From NCBI GenBank assembly GCA_024742695.1, contig JANSXY010000015.1, forward strand, positions 26,053 through 90,052: a DNA stretch of 64,000 nt. The letters run 5' to 3'. Shown here piece after piece: positions 10,662 through 20,423 of the stretch. Position 1 is the stretch's first letter. The number at the start of each line of letters is the position of its first letter. The translations under genes were made by a program, and so were the position numbers. The notes under the pieces are model-generated. The model had not been told where the DNA came from, made no database searches, and saw nothing but the letters and a program-made list of their open reading frames with translations. Source of the DNA: Paracoccaceae bacterium. Lineage in GTDB: Bacteria > Pseudomonadota > Alphaproteobacteria > Rhodobacterales > Rhodobacteraceae.

Positions 10662-10727
10662 CAGAACCGCCCGCAGCGGCGGACCCTGTCGGCATGCGCA
10701 GCCGTGGCTAACAGGGAGGAGGGCCCC

Positions 10728-11162
10728 ATGCTCGTGCAGTCCATGCTCAAAGGCAAGGCGACCGACGAGGTCGTGACCGTGACGCCCGGATCGAGCGTCG
10801 CCGACGCGGCCGCGCTGCTGTCGCGGCGACGGATCGGGGCGGTGATCGTGTCGCCGGACGGGCGCACGGTGGCCGGCATCCTGTCGGAACGCGACATCGT
10901 GCGCGAACTGGGCGCGCGCGGCCCGGCCTGCATGTCGGACACCGTCGACCAGATCATGACGCGCGAGATCGTCGGATGCCGGCGTGACGACACCGCCGAG
11001 GCGGTGATGGGCAAGATGACGGAAGGCCGGTTCCGCCACATGCCGGTGATGGAAGAGGGCGAGATGGTCGGCCTGATCTCCATCGGCGACGTGGTCAAGG
11101 CGCGGCTGTCGGAACTGGCGATGGAAAAGGAGGCGTTGGAAGGCATGATCATGGGCTCCTGA
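10728..11162 (+). CDS. CBS-domain protein
   Basis: The 144-residue protein consists almost entirely of two CBS motifs (about 15-65 and 78-130). These include VADAALLSRRRIGAVIV, GILSERDIVR and RHMPVMEEGEMVGLISIGDVV, the standard β-strand and ribose-contacting patterns. Such stand-alone CBS pairs bind adenosine nucleotides (AMP/ATP/NAD) and often act as energy or redox sensors; the partner here is unknown. The start ATG 10728 is preferred over one 24 bp upstream because AGGGAGGAGGG sits directly before it. It lies between the LysR gene and coaD on the same strand. Confidence 0.88.
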   Translation: MLVQSMLKGKATDEVVTVTPGSSVADAAALLSRRRIGAVIVSPDGRTVAGILSERDIVRELGARGPACMSDTVDQIMTREIVGCRRDDTAEAVMGKMTEGRFRHMPVMEEGEMVGLISIGDVVKARLSELAMEKEALEGMIMGS

Positions 11163-11179
11163 CCCATCGGAAGCAGGGG

Positions 11180-11207
11180 TTGCGTTTCAATGCGCAATAA
11201 TGTTGCG
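11180..11207. promoter_or_regulatory. TTGCG/CGCAA/TTGCG repeats upstream of coaD
   Basis: In the 80-bp gap before coaD, TTGCG (11180), CGCAA (11193) and TTGCG (11203) can form alternative small dyads around an AT-rich centre. It is a possible operator or the coaD promoter. No regulator is recognised. Confidence 0.25.
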
Positions 11208-11242
11208 TGACCCGCGCAAGTCGCCTCTGAACGGAGCACAGC

Positions 11243-11734
11243 ATGCGCACCGGCCTTTATCCCGGCACGTTCGACCCGATCACCCTGGGTCATGTCGACA
11301 TCATCGAGCGCGCCATGGCGCTGGTGGACCGGCTGGTCATCGGCGTCGCGATCAACCGCGACAAGGGGCCCTTGTTCGACCTCGAGGAACGCGTGGCGAT
11401 GGTTCAGGCCGAATGCCGCCGGATCGCCGCCGCCTCGGGCGGAGAGATCGTCGTGCATCCGTTCGAGAACCTGCTGATCGACTGCGCCCGCGATGTCGGG
11501 GCCTCGATCATCATCCGCGGGTTGCGCGCGGTCGCCGACTTCGAATACGAGTTCCAGATGGTCGGCATGAACCGCGCGCTCGACGCCTCGATCGAGACGG
11601 TGTTCATGATGGCTGACGCCCGCCGCCAGGCGATCGCCTCGAAGCTGGTCAAGGAAATCGCCCGGCTGGGCGGCGACGTGTCGAGCTTCGTCACCCCGCC
11701 GGTCGCGGCGGCGCTGAAGGGGAAGTACGGCTAG
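11243..11734 (+). CDS. coaD: Phosphopantetheine adenylyltransferase
   Basis: CoaD adenylates 4'-phosphopantetheine to dephospho-CoA, the fourth step of coenzyme A synthesis. The 163-residue protein begins MRTGLYPGTFDPITLGHVD, with the nucleotidyltransferase (T/H)xGH motif (TLGH, residues 14-17). It also has the IIRGLRAVADFEYEFQM segment (about 91-107), where phosphopantetheine and ATP contacts lie. Length is typical. SD ACGGAG precedes the start. It converges with gap, with only 3 bp between the stops. Confidence 0.97.
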   Translation: MRTGLYPGTFDPITLGHVDIIERAMALVDRLVIGVAINRDKGPLFDLEERVAMVQAECRRIAAASGGEIVVHPFENLLIDCARDVGASIIIRGLRAVADFEYEFQMVGMNRALDASIETVFMMADARRQAIASKLVKEIARLGGDVSSFVTPPVAAALKGKYG

Positions 11735-11737
11735 GGC

Positions 11738-12739
11738 CTATCCCAGCTTCCCCATCGCGACCGCGGTATCGGCCATCCGGCAGGAAAAGCCCCATTCGTT
11801 GTCGTACCACGACAGCACACGGGCCAGCCGGCCTTCCATCACCCGGGTCTGGTCCATGTGGAAGACCGAGGAATGCGGGTCGTGGTTGAAATCGACCGAG
11901 ACGTTCGGGGCGTCGGTATAGCCCAGCACCCCCTTCATCGGCCCGTCGGCGGCGGCGCGGATCGCGGCGTTGATCTCCTCGGCCGTGGTGTCGCGCGCGG
12001 CCTCGAAGGTCAGATCGACGACCGAGACGTTCGGGGTGGGCACCCGGATCGCGACGCCGTCGAGCCTGCCGGCGAGTTCCGGCAGGACAAGGCCCACCGC
12101 CTTCGCCGCGCCGGTCGAGGTCGGGATCATGCTGAGCGCCGCGGCGCGGGCGCGGTAGAGATCCGAGTGCATCGTGTCCAGCGTCGGCTGGTCGCCGGTG
12201 TAGCTGTGGATCGTGGTCATGAAGCCCTTGGAAATGCCGATCACGTCGTTCAGCGCCTTGGCGACCGGGGCTAGGCAGTTGGTGGTGCAGGACGCGTTCG
12301 AGACGATCCGGTCCTCCGCCGCCAACAGCCCGTGGTTGACGCCGTAGACGATGGTCTTGTCGGCGCCCTTGGCGGGGGCGGAGACCAGCACGCGCCGGGC
12401 GCCGCGGTCGAGATGCACGGCGGCCTTCTCGCGATCCTTGAAGATGCCGGTGCATTCCATCACCACGTCGACATCCGGCCAATCCAGCTGCGCCGGGTCG
12501 CGCACGGCGGTCACGCGGATCGGCCCGCGGCCCACGTCGATCGTGCCTTCGCCGGCCGTCACGGTGCCGGGGAAGCGGCCGTGCACGCTGTCGAAGCGCA
12601 GCAGGTGGGCGTTCGTCTCGACCGGGCCGAGATCGTTGATCGCCACGACCTCGATATCGGTGCGGCCCGATTCGACGATGGCCCGCAGGACGTTGCGGCC
12701 GATCCGGCCGAATCCGTTGATGGCGACGGTGACGGTCAT
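11738..12739 (-). CDS. gap: Glyceraldehyde-3-phosphate dehydrogenase, paralog 1 (NAD-type)
   Basis: The 333-residue enzyme has the Rossmann motif INGFGRIGR (7-15) and VVAINDLGP, with the Asp that contacts the NAD ribose. The catalytic SNASCTTNC is near residue 150. [11 protein letters not shown] and [12 protein letters not shown] are present. It catalyses oxidation of glyceraldehyde-3-phosphate to 1,3-bisphosphoglycerate or the reverse in gluconeogenesis. A 14-bp LacI-type palindrome lies 83-96 bp upstream (12822-12835). It lies directly downstream of a second gap gene on the same strand but is separated from it by that gene's strong terminator hairpin, so it is probably transcribed independently. 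Confidence 0.96.
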   Translation of the reverse strand: MTVTVAINGFGRIGRNVLRAIVESGRTDIEVVAINDLGPVETNAHLLRFDSVHGRFPGTVTAGEGTIDVGRGPIRVTAVRDPAQLDWPDVDVVMECTGIFKDREKAAVHLDRGARRVLVSAPAKGADKTIVYGVNHGLLAAEDRIVSNASCTTNCLAPVAKALNDVIGISKGFMTTIHSYTGDQPTLDTMHSDLYRARAAALSMIPTSTGAAKAVGLVLPELAGRLDGVAIRVPTPNVSVVDLTFEAARDTTAEEINAAIRAAADGPMKGVLGYTDAPNVSVDFNHDPHSSVFHMDQTRVMEGRLARVLSWYDNEWGFSCRMADTAVAMGKLG

Positions 12740-12821
12740 GGGTGTCCTCCTGTGGCTGCGGCCCGCGGCATGCGGCGGTCAGGGCGGCTCTGCCCGGTCC
12801 GGCCCGCTGCCGTCCGCGTTG

Positions 12822-12835
12822 TGTTAACGCTAACA
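12822..12835. promoter_or_regulatory. LacI-type palindromic operator before gap paralog 1
   Basis: TGTTAACGCTAACA is a near-perfect dyad (TGTTA-N4-TAACA with the central CG expected for LacI-family sites), 83 bp upstream of the gap start. From memory it resembles the sites of the alphaproteobacterial carbon regulators CceR/PckR. The regulator gene is not in this window. Confidence 0.6.
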
Positions 12836-12885
12836 AACCGATCTGGTCCGAAACGTCAATCGCTGCGTTCAGCCTACACGAGAAA

Positions 12886-12914
12886 CCGCGCCGGGGCACG
12901 GGGCCCCGGCGCGG
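12886..12914 (-). terminator. Terminator of gap paralog 2
   Basis: A perfect 12-bp stem CCGCGCCGGGGC/GCCCCGGCGCGG with a 5-nt loop starts 26 bp after the stop of the upstream gap gene. It is followed on the minus strand by TTTCTC, a weak U-rich tail. Confidence 0.75.
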
Positions 12915-12939
12915 CTTTGGAAACTCCGGTCGCGAAAGA

Positions 12940-13944
12940 TCAGTGCAGCAGCCGGCCCATCGCCCCGGCGACATCGGCCATGCGGCACGAAAAGCCCCAT
13001 TCGTTGTCGTACCAGGCCAGCACCCGCACCGTCCTGCCGCCCACCACCTTGGTCTGGTCGGGGGCGAAGATCGAGGAGTGCGGGGTGTGGTTGAAGTCGA
13101 TCGAGACCTTGGGTTCCGGATCGTAGGCCAGCACCATGCCCATGTAGCCCTGCGCCGCCTCGCGCACGATCTCGTTGACATCGGCCACGGTGACGGACTT
13201 GCCGGCCTCGAAGGTCAGGTCCACCGCCGAGACGTTCGGCGTGGGCACCCGGATCGCGGTGCCGTCGAGCCGGCCGGCCAGTTCCGGCAGCACCTCGCCG
13301 ATCGCCTTGGCCGCGCCCGTCGAGGTCGGGATCATCGCCATCGCGGCGGAACGGGCGCGGTAGAGATCCTTGTGGCGGCGGTCGAGCGTGGGCTGGTCGC
13401 CGGTGTAGGAATGGATCGTGGTCATCACGCCGCGCTCGATCCCGATCGCGTCGTTCAGCACTTTCGCGAGCGGCGCGAGGCAGTTGGTGGTGCACGATCC
13501 GTTCGACACCACGAGATGATCAAGCGCCAGTTCGCGATGGTTGACGCCATAGACCACGGTCTTGTCGGCGTTCTTCGCGGGGGCGGAGACCAGCACGCGT
13601 TTCGCGCCGCGGTCGAGATGCACGGCGGCCTTGGCGCGGTCGTTGAACTTGCCGGTGCATTCCAGCACCACGTCGCACCCGTCCCAGTCCAGTTCGGTCG
13701 GCTCGTAGGTCGACATCACCTCGATCGGGCCGCGGCCCAGATCGAGCGTCCCGCCCGAAACCCGGACCTCGCCGGGGAACCTTCCGTGCACGCTGTCGTA
13801 TTTCAGCAGATGCGCGTTGGTCTCGATCGGGCCGGTGGCGTTGATCTTCACCACCTGGACGTCATTGCGCGCCGCCTCGGCGATATGGGCGAGCGTGCAG
13901 CGGCCGATCCGGCCAAAGCCGTTGATTCCGATGGTGACGGTCAT
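12940..13944 (-). CDS. gap: Glyceraldehyde-3-phosphate dehydrogenase, paralog 2
   Basis: The 334-residue paralog has the same catalytic frame: [18 protein letters not shown] near residue 150, [11 protein letters not shown] and [12 protein letters not shown]. It differs where the Rossmann β2 ends. VVKINATGP has Ala in place of the Asp that binds the NAD ribose hydroxyls in its neighbour, which suggests altered or relaxed coenzyme use. The start ATG 13944 is chosen over one 6 bp upstream because the SD GGAG directly abuts the latter. It lies after tkt on the same strand. Two degenerate LacI-type sites 42 bp apart lie upstream (14033-14088). Confidence 0.95.
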   Translation of the reverse strand: MTVTIGINGFGRIGRCTLAHIAEAARNDVQVVKINATGPIETNAHLLKYDSVHGRFPGEVRVSGGTLDLGRGPIEVMSTYEPTELDWDGCDVVLECTGKFNDRAKAAVHLDRGAKRVLVSAPAKNADKTVVYGVNHRELALDHLVVSNGSCTTNCLAPLAKVLNDAIGIERGVMTTIHSYTGDQPTLDRRHKDLYRARSAAMAMIPTSTGAAKAIGEVLPELAGRLDGTAIRVPTPNVSAVDLTFEAGKSVTVADVNEIVREAAQGYMGMVLAYDPEPKVSIDFNHTPHSSIFAPDQTKVVGGRTVRVLAWYDNEWGFSCRMADVAGAMGRLLH

Positions 13945-14032
13945 GGGCATCTCCTGAAAGCGCGCGTCGTGCCCATTCGGGATACACCGCGCCGCCCGTG
14001 TTCAGAAGCCTGAAAGCGGCGATTTTCCAGCA

Positions 14033-14088
14033 TGTTAGCGCAAAACCCGCAGGCTGGTATGCATCGGCATGCCGTGGTGGCGCTAACG
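14033..14088. promoter_or_regulatory. Two degenerate LacI-type sites before gap paralog 2
   Basis: TGTTAGCGCAAAAC (14033-14046) and TGGTGGCGCTAACG (14075-14088) each match the palindrome TGTTAGCGCTAACA at 11 of 14 positions. Their good halves face outward and their centres are 42 bp apart, close to four helical turns. This fits cooperative binding by the same LacI-family regulator proposed for gap paralog 1. Function is inferred. Confidence 0.45.
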
Positions 14089-14169
14089 GTGCCGGCGGGG
14101 ACTGCCGAAAGGAAAGTTAACGGGCGGCCCGCGCGGGGGCCGCCCATCGGCGCAGCGAATCGATCCCGG

Positions 14170-16188
14170 TCAGAGCAGGGCGCGAACCCGGTCGGCCACG
14201 GCCCCTGCCGTGATCCCGAAACCTTCGTAGAGCTTCGGCGCGGGGGCCGAGGCGCCGAACCCTTCCATCCCGACGAAGGCGGCCTTCGTCTCGCGCCCGC
14301 GTTCGCCGGTGAGCCAGCGGTCCCAGGGCTGGCGCACCGCGGCCTCGACGGCGACGCGGACCGGGCCGGCGGGCAGCACCTTCTTGCGCCATGCCTCGTC
14401 CTGCGCGGCAAAGAGTTCCATGCAGGGCATGGAAACGACGCGGGTGCCGATCCCCTCGGCCTCCAGCGCGTCGCGGGCGGCGAGCGCGATTTCCACCTCC
14501 GAGCCGGTGGCCATCAGGATCGCCCGGCGCTTGCCTGTCGCCTCGCGCAGGATGTAGCCGCCCCGTGCCGACAGGTTCTGCGCGGTGTGCCTGTCGCGCA
14601 CGCAGGGCAGGTTCTGCCGTGACAGGGCCAGCACCGAAGGCGTGGCGGTCTGGGTCAGGGCGATTTCCCATGCCTCGGCGGTTTCCACGAGGTCGGCGGG
14701 GCGGAAGGTCAGGGTGTTCGGCGTCGCCCGGCAGATCGCGAGGTGTTCGACGGGCTGGTGCGTCGGCCCGTCCTCGCCCAGCCCGATCGAGTCATGCGTC
14801 ATCACGTAGACCGCGGGCACGCCCATCAGCGCCGACAGCCGCATCGCGCCGCGGGCGTAGTCGGTGAAGCACAGGAAGGTGCCGCCGTAGGGCCGGATGC
14901 CGCCGTGCAGCGCCATGCCGTTCATCGCGGCGGCCATGCCGTGTTCGCGGATGCCGAAATGGATGTAGCGGCCCTTGCGGTTCGAGGGATCGAAGATGCC
15001 CAGATCGGCGGTCTTGGTGTTGTTCGACCCGGTCAGGTCGGCCGAGCCGCCGATCGTTTCCGGCATGATCGGGTTGACGACCTCCAGCACCAGTTCGCTG
15101 GCCTTGCGGGTGGCGACCTTGTGCTTCGCCTCGCTGGCCTGCTTCTTCAGGGCCCGGATCGTCGAGGCCAGCCGCCGCGGCGCCTCGCCGGCGATCCGCC
15201 GGTCGAATTCGGCGCGCCGCGCGCCGGTCAGCGCGGCCAGCCGCGCCTCCCACTCGGCGCGGGCGGCGGCGCCCTGGCGGCCGATCTCCTCCCAGCGCGC
15301 CTTGATCTCGGCGGGAGTATCGAAGGGGCCGTGGCTCCAGCCGTAGACGGCGCGGGTAGCCGCGATCTCGTCGGGGCCCAGCGGCGAGCCATGCGCCCCG
15401 GCGGTGTCCTGCTTCTTCGGGCTGCCGAAGCCGATATGGGTCTTGCAATCCACCAGTACCGGGCCGTCTGCCGCCTTCGCGGCGGTCAGCGCGCGGTCGA
15501 TATCCTCGGGATCGTGGCCGTCGCAGGACAGCACCGTCCAGCCCGAGGCGGCGAAGCGCGCGTGCTGGTCGGTGATGTCGGACAGGCCGATCCGGCCATC
15601 GATCGAGATGTCGTTGTTGTCCCACAGAACGATCAGGTTCTGCAGCCTCTGCATCCCGGCCAGGCCGATCGCCTCCTGGCTGATGCCTTCCATCAGGCAG
15701 CCGTCGCCCGCGATGACCCAGGTCCGGTGATCGACCAGCCGCTTGCCGAACCGCGCGCGCAGGGCCTCTTCCGCGATGGCGAAGCCGACGGCGTTGGCCA
15801 GCCCCTGGCCCAGCGGGCCGGTCGTGGTCTCGATCCCCTTGGCATGGCCGTATTCGGGATGGCCCGCGGTGATCGAGCCCCACTGCCGGAAGGCCTTGAT
15901 CTGATCGAGCGTCATGTCCTCGTAGCCGGTGAGGTGCAGCAGCGCGTAGAGAAGCATCGATCCGTGGCCCGCCGACAGGATGAACCGGTCGCGATCGGGC
16001 CAGTCGGGCGCCGCGGCATCGAACTTCAGGTGATTGCGGAACAGCACCGTGGCGACATCGGCCATGCCCATCGGCATCCCCGGATGGCCGGAATTGGCGG
16101 CCTGCACGGCGTCCATGGCGAGGGCGCGGATGGCCGTGGCAAGCGCCCAGTGATCGGGATGGGCGGTGCGAAGCGTGGCGATGTCCAA
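14170..16188 (-). CDS. tkt: Transketolase
   Basis: Transketolase moves two-carbon units between sugar phosphates in the pentose phosphate and Calvin cycles using thiamine diphosphate. The 672-residue product shows [15 protein letters not shown] (about 30-44), the ThDP/metal motif [13 protein letters not shown] (about 157-169, then DNNDISIDG), and the central [19 protein letters not shown] (about 465-483). The C-terminal domain has [11 protein letters not shown]. No ATG is suitably placed. A TTG at 16188 preceded by GAAGGA gives the usual start ([13 protein letters not shown]) and family length. gap lies 225 bp downstream on the same strand, so the two could form a sugar-phosphate unit. Confidence 0.95.
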   Translation of the reverse strand: MDIATLRTAHPDHWALATAIRALAMDAVQAANSGHPGMPMGMADVATVLFRNHLKFDAAAPDWPDRDRFILSAGHGSMLLYALLHLTGYEDMTLDQIKAFRQWGSITAGHPEYGHAKGIETTTGPLGQGLANAVGFAIAEEALRARFGKRLVDHRTWVIAGDGCLMEGISQEAIGLAGMQRLQNLIVLWDNNDISIDGRIGLSDITDQHARFAASGWTVLSCDGHDPEDIDRALTAAKAADGPVLVDCKTHIGFGSPKKQDTAGAHGSPLGPDEIAATRAVYGWSHGPFDTPAEIKARWEEIGRQGAAARAEWEARLAALTGARRAEFDRRIAGEAPRRLASTIRALKKQASEAKHKVATRKASELVLEVVNPIMPETIGGSADLTGSNNTKTADLGIFDPSNRKGRYIHFGIREHGMAAAMNGMALHGGIRPYGGTFLCFTDYARGAMRLSALMGVPAVYVMTHDSIGLGEDGPTHQPVEHLAICRATPNTLTFRPADLVETAEAWEIALTQTATPSVLALSRQNLPCVRDRHTAQNLSARGGYILREATGKRRAILMATGSEVEIALAARDALEAEGIGTRVVSMPCMELFAAQDEAWRKKVLPAGPVRVAVEAAVRQPWDRWLTGERGRETKAAFVGMEGFGASAPAPKLYEGFGITAGAVADRVRALL

Positions 16189-16424
16189 GGCGGTGATCCT
16201 TCGGCTGGGTCGGGGCGGCGGCGGGCCCCGGTGGGTGGCGTTGCGGCTTGATAGCAGGCCACGGGCCGAGATCAAGCGCGGCCGGACCTGTCGCGGGCCG
16301 GGAAAAACCGGGCGTGTCACGCGAGCCTGTTGGTGTAAGATCGTGCCGTGTTTATGGAAAAACCGATTCGTGCGGGTGCGGGGCAGGGCCGGGCCCGTCC
16401 CCGGGGGAAACAGGGATAGGCCGG

Positions 16425-16916
16425 ATGACAGAAATCGCCGAGCATGAGGCGCGGCTTGCCGCCGCCTTGGACAGGATCGAGGATGCCGTCAGCCGGGTGG
16501 AGACGGGACCGGACGGTGCGGTCGCGCCCGAGGCCGGGGACGTTGCGAAGCTGCGCGCCGCGCTGGAGACCGAACGCGCGGCCAAGGCGCAACTGATCGA
16601 GCGGGTCAGCGCGCTGCGCGACAAGCAGGAAACCGTCGTCGCCGGGCTGGAGCGCCGGGTCGCGCAGCTGACCGATCAGCTTGACCGCGCGGCCACCGAT
16701 CTGGCGCGGCAGACCGCCCTTGTGACGCAACTGACCGAGACGAACCGGACCCTGCGCGAGGCCGCGATGGCGGGCATCGCCGACGGGGCCGGGATCAACC
16801 GCGCGATGGAGGCCGATCTTGAGGCGCTGGACGCGTTGCGCGCGGCGGAGCGGGCCGAGATCGAGACCTTGCTGGGCGAGGTGCGGCGACTGATCGGGGA
16901 GGGGGCGGATGCCTGA
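16425..16916 (+). CDS. Coiled-coil protein upstream of zapA
   Basis: This 163-residue protein of unknown function is predicted almost wholly helical. A heptad-like coiled coil covers about residues 35-125 ([19 protein letters not shown], then [19 protein letters not shown]). It is acidic, with no signal peptide or membrane segment. The start [19 protein letters not shown] follows AGGGATAGGCCGG. Its 3' end overlaps zapA by 8 bp, so the two are translationally coupled. A role with ZapA at the division ring, as a ZapB-like bridging coiled coil, is plausible from context but not shown by similarity. Confidence 0.75.
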   Translation: MTEIAEHEARLAAALDRIEDAVSRVETGPDGAVAPEAGDVAKLRAALETERAAKAQLIERVSALRDKQETVVAGLERRVAQLTDQLDRAATDLARQTALVTQLTETNRTLREAAMAGIADGAGINRAMEADLEALDALRAAERAEIETLLGEVRRLIGEGADA

Positions 16917-17277
16917 CGTGAAGATCACCATCGGCGGGCGCCAGTTCGACGTCGCCTGCCAGGAGGGAGAAGAGCATTTCCTGCATGCCGCCGCGGCGTT
17001 GCTCGATGCCGAGGCGCAGACGCTGGTGTCCCAGATCGGGCGGCTGCCGGAGGCGCGGATGCTGCTGATGTCGGCGCTGATGCTGGCCGACAAGACCGCC
17101 GCGCTGGAGGATCAGCTGCGCGCAGCGGAGGGCCGGGTCAAGGCGCTGGAGGCCGACCGGCCGGCCGAGGCCGCCGCGGCGCCGGCCGCCCGGCCGCAGG
17201 CCGCGCCGGGCCGGATCGTGGAACTCGCCGCGCGGGCCGAGGTGCTGGCCGCGCGGCTCGAGGCTGCGGCGGGCTGA
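16909..17277 (+). CDS. zapA: Cell division protein ZapA
   Basis: The 122-residue product begins [22 protein letters not shown], the β-hairpin N-terminus that binds FtsZ in ZapA proteins. The next segment (LHAAAALLDAEAQTL) and a C-terminal coiled coil (about 60-90) form the dimer/tetramer stalk. ZapA bundles FtsZ filaments at midcell. The C-terminal part is alanine-rich and ends with a second short helix. The gene overlaps the preceding coiled-coil gene by 8 bp and converges with grxD, leaving 7 bp between the stops. Confidence 0.88.
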   Translation: MPDVKITIGGRQFDVACQEGEEHFLHAAAALLDAEAQTLVSQIGRLPEARMLLMSALMLADKTAALEDQLRAAEGRVKALEADRPAEAAAAPAARPQAAPGRIVELAARAEVLAARLEAAAG

Positions 17278-17284
17278 TCGCGGA

Positions 17285-17647
17285 TCAGGCGTTCGCGGCG
17301 CGGATCTGTTCGGCGGCATCCTTGTTGTAGGCCACGCCCTTGGCGTCGAACAGCTGGTCGAGTTCGCCCGACAGCGTCATCTCGGTGATGATGTCGCAGC
17401 CGCCGACGAATTCGCCCTTCACGTAAAGCTGCGGGATCGTCGGCCAGTCGGAATAGTCCTTGATGCCCTGGCGCACCGCCTCGTCGGCCAGCACGTTCAC
17501 GTCGACGAAGTCGACGCCCATGAAGTTCAGCACCCCGGCCACGCGCGAGGAAAAACCGCATTGCGGCATCATCTTGGTGCCCTTCATGTAAAGCACGACG
17601 TCGTTCGAGGTCACCGTGTCTTCGATCAGCGCTTTCGTGTCGGTCAT
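17285..17647 (-). CDS. grxD: Monothiol glutaredoxin (Grx4/GrxD type)
   Basis: The 120-residue protein has the CGFS active site (Cys30 in MPQCGFSS) of monothiol glutaredoxins, which bind and carry [2Fe-2S] clusters with glutathione. Other family features are KGTKMMPQ before the Cys, WPTIPQLYV and GGCDIITEM (glutathione-binding GG-D). ATG 17647 is preferred to one 18 bp upstream because GGAAAGGAA lies between them. It is downstream of bolA and purL on the same strand. GrxD and BolA proteins form a 2Fe-2S-bridged complex in iron homeostasis, so the pairing is meaningful. Confidence 0.95.
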   Translation of the reverse strand: MTDTKALIEDTVTSNDVVLYMKGTKMMPQCGFSSRVAGVLNFMGVDFVDVNVLADEAVRQGIKDYSDWPTIPQLYVKGEFVGGCDIITEMTLSGELDQLFDAKGVAYNKDAAEQIRAANA

Positions 17648-17782
17648 CCTTGCGTTCCTTTCCAAGCCCGTCAGATGCGTGTCGTTTCGTGAAATGCCGG
17701 GGCGGGCTGGCCGGGTCGCGCCCCGATCGTCCGATCCAGACCGGGACGCCGCGCCAAGCGGCGGCGCAACCGCCCGGTCGGT

Positions 17783-18019
17783 TCAGTCCGGCGCCTTTGT
17801 CGTCAGGGCCAGCGCGTGCAACTCGCCCGCGGGTCCGTCCATCTTGCCCTTAAGCGCCGCATAGACCGCGCGCTGCTGCTGTACGCGGTTGAGGCCGCGG
17901 AAGCTTTCGTCCTCGACCATGGCGGCGAAATGCTGGCCGTCGTCGCCCTGAACCACGATTTTCGCATCCGGGAAGCTTTCGCGGATCAGGTGTTCGATCT
18001 CTCCGGCGGTGATGGGCAT
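17783..18019 (-). CDS. bolA: BolA family protein
   Basis: This 78-residue protein has the BolA fold order (α-β-β-α). IEHLIRESFPDAKIVVQGDDGQHFAAMV contains, in parts, the strand that carries the invariant His (His30). The C-terminal LNRVQQQRAVYAALKGKM and ELHALALTT are typical of the YrbA/IbaG-like short branch. BolA proteins bind a 2Fe-2S cluster with monothiol glutaredoxins. Here grxD is next downstream (135 bp) and purL is 65 bp upstream, the order seen across alphaproteobacteria. Confidence 0.93.
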   Translation of the reverse strand: MPITAGEIEHLIRESFPDAKIVVQGDDGQHFAAMVEDESFRGLNRVQQQRAVYAALKGKMDGPAGELHALALTTKAPD

Positions 18020-18084
18020 CGGCGTCTCCGGTCCTGTTCCCGACAACAGGTAGAACCGAAGCGCCCGGCCCGCAAGAGGCCGGC

Positions 18085-20244
18085 TCAGGCCACCGCGGCG
18101 GCGAAGGCGGCGCGGTAGACCGAGGAAAGCTCGTCCAGCGCCGCCTCGCTCTCGCCCAGCCGCACCCGGTCGCCGCCGAAGCGGCCGACGGCGGCCACCG
18201 GCACCCCGGCCGCGGCCCCCGCGGCGATCAGCGCCGCCGCCCCGGCCGCGTCGCAGGCGACGAGGTAGCGGGCCTGGTCCTCGCCAAAGAGGTGCCCGAG
18301 ATCGCCGCTGTCGAGCGCCACGCCGATCCCCGCGGCCTCGGCCATCTCGAAGGCCGCCAGCGCAAGCCCGCCGTCCGACAGGTCGGTCGCGGCGCGAAGA
18401 TGCGCGCGGTTGTCCAGAAGGAACGTGCCGTTGCGGCGTTCGGCGGCCAGGTCCACCGGCGGCGCGTCGCCGGCCTCGATCCCGAACGCTTCGGCCAAGA
18501 GCGCGGACTGGCCCAGGTGCCCCGCCGAGGCGCCGATCACCAGCGCCGTGTCGGCCTCGGCGGGCAGGCCGCCGATCAGATCGTCGAGGCTGTCGAGCAG
18601 GCCGACCGCGCCGATGGTCGGGGTCGGCAGGATCGCCTGGCCATCGGTTTCGTTGTAAAGGCTGACGTTGCCGGAAACGATCGGCATGTCGAGGGCGCGG
18701 CAGGCCTCGCCGATGCCTTTGATCGCACCGACGAACTGGCCCATGATCTCGGGCTTCTCGGGATTGCCGAAGTTCAGGTTGTCGGTCGCCGCCAGCGGCC
18801 GGGCGCCGACCGCGACGAGGTTGCGCCAGGCCTCGGCCACCGCCTGGCGGCCGCCCTCCACGGGGTTTGCCTTGACGTAGCGCGGCGTCACGTCCGAGGT
18901 GAAGGCCAGCGCCTTGCCGGTGCCGTGCACCCGCACCACGCCGGCGCCAAGGCCGGGGCTGCGCACCGTGTCGCCCATCACCATCGTGTCGTACTGTTCC
19001 CAGACCCAGGCCTTGTGGGCGTAGCTGGGCGCGGAGATCAGCGTCCGAAGCCCGGCGACCGGGTCGATCTCCACCGGTTCGGTCAGCGGGGCGGGGCGGG
19101 GCGGTTCGATCCAGGGCCGATCGTATTCCGGGGCCTGGCTGGACAGTTGCGACAGCGGCAGGTCGGCCTTCACCTCGTTGCCGTGGACGATCAGGAACCG
19201 GTCTTCGGGAATCGTCTCGCCGACGATCGCGAAATCCAGATCCCACTTGTCGAAGATCGCGCGGGCCGCATCCTCCATCTCGGGCTTGAGCACCATCAGC
19301 ATCCGCTCCTGGCTTTCCGACAGCATCATTTCGTAGGCCGTCATCGCAGCCTCGCGCTGCGGCACCGCGTCGAGGGTAAGCCGGATGCCGAGCCTGCCCT
19401 TGTCGCCCATCTCGACGGCCGAACAGGTCAGCCCCGCCGCGCCCATGTCCTGGATCGAGATCACCGCGCCCGAGGCCATGAGTTCGAGGCAGGCCTCCAG
19501 AAGCCGCTTCTCGGTGAACGGGTCGCCGACCTGCACGGTGGGGCGCTTTTCCTCGATCGTGTCGTCGAATTCCGCGCTGGCCATCGTCGCCCCGCCGACG
19601 CCGTCGCGCCCGGTCTTGGCGCCGAGATAGACCACCGGCATGCCGACGCCCGAGGCGGCCGAATAGAAGATCGCGTCGGCCTCGGCGATGCCGGCGGCGA
19701 AGGCGTTGACCAGGCAGTTGCCGTTGTAGGCGCGGTGGAACCGGACCTCGCCGCCCACCGTGGGCACGCCGAAGGCGTTGCCGTAGCCGCCGATCCCCTC
19801 GACCACGCCCTTCACCAGATGCGCGGTCTTCGGATGCCCCGGTTCGCCGAACGACAGCGCGTTCATCGCCGCCACGGGCCGCGCGCCCATCGTGAAGACA
19901 TCGCGCAGGATGCCGCCCACGCCGGTCGCCGCGCCCTGGTGCGGCTCGATGTAGGAGGGATGGTTGTGGCTTTCCATCTTGAAGATCACCGCCAGCCCGT
20001 CGCCGATATCGACGACGCCGGCGTTCTCGCCCGGCCCGCAGATCACCTGCGGCCCCTCGGTGGGCAGGGTGCGCAGCCACTTCTTCGAGGACTTGTAGGA
20101 ACAATGCTCGTTCCACATCGCCGAGAAGATGCCGAGTTCGGTGAAGCTGGGTTCCCGGTTCAGGATCTGCAGGATGCGCGCGTATTCCTCGGGCTTGAGG
20201 CCGTGCGCGGCGATCAGGTCTTCGGTGATCTCGGGTTCTGCCAT
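18085..20244 (-). CDS. purL: Phosphoribosylformylglycinamidine synthase subunit PurL
   Basis: PurL is the ATP-dependent synthetase part of FGAM synthase in de novo purine synthesis and works with PurS and PurQ. The 719-residue length fits the small (multi-subunit) PurL type rather than the 1300-residue fused enzyme. Visible motifs are [15 protein letters not shown] (about 43-57), [25 protein letters not shown] (in parts, about 88-112), [16 protein letters not shown] and the second-half [15 protein letters not shown]. It is the first gene of a purL-bolA-grxD series. The first base of the start codon is at 20244. Confidence 0.97.
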   Translation of the reverse strand: MAEPEITEDLIAAHGLKPEEYARILQILNREPSFTELGIFSAMWNEHCSYKSSKKWLRTLPTEGPQVICGPGENAGVVDIGDGLAVIFKMESHNHPSYIEPHQGAATGVGGILRDVFTMGARPVAAMNALSFGEPGHPKTAHLVKGVVEGIGGYGNAFGVPTVGGEVRFHRAYNGNCLVNAFAAGIAEADAIFYSAASGVGMPVVYLGAKTGRDGVGGATMASAEFDDTIEEKRPTVQVGDPFTEKRLLEACLELMASGAVISIQDMGAAGLTCSAVEMGDKGRLGIRLTLDAVPQREAAMTAYEMMLSESQERMLMVLKPEMEDAARAIFDKWDLDFAIVGETIPEDRFLIVHGNEVKADLPLSQLSSQAPEYDRPWIEPPRPAPLTEPVEIDPVAGLRTLISAPSYAHKAWVWEQYDTMVMGDTVRSPGLGAGVVRVHGTGKALAFTSDVTPRYVKANPVEGGRQAVAEAWRNLVAVGARPLAATDNLNFGNPEKPEIMGQFVGAIKGIGEACRALDMPIVSGNVSLYNETDGQAILPTPTIGAVGLLDSLDDLIGGLPAEADTALVIGASAGHLGQSALLAEAFGIEAGDAPPVDLAAERRNGTFLLDNRAHLRAATDLSDGGLALAAFEMAEAAGIGVALDSGDLGHLFGEDQARYLVACDAAGAAALIAAGAAAGVPVAAVGRFGGDRVRLGESEAALDELSSVYRAAFAAAVA

Positions 20245-20423
20245 GGTCCCAGCCCTCCCGGCTCGCGGCGCGTGTCGCGGGTGTCTTAGGCGATCGGCGA
20301 GAGCAGGAAAAGCCCGCCGCGCGGCGCGGGCGGCCGGATTGCCCGGCCATGTCGAAATCGGCCGGGCGCGGGCGTCCTCGTTGGGAGTGTCGTGTTGACG
20401 AGTGCCACCATCTGGAGACCGTG

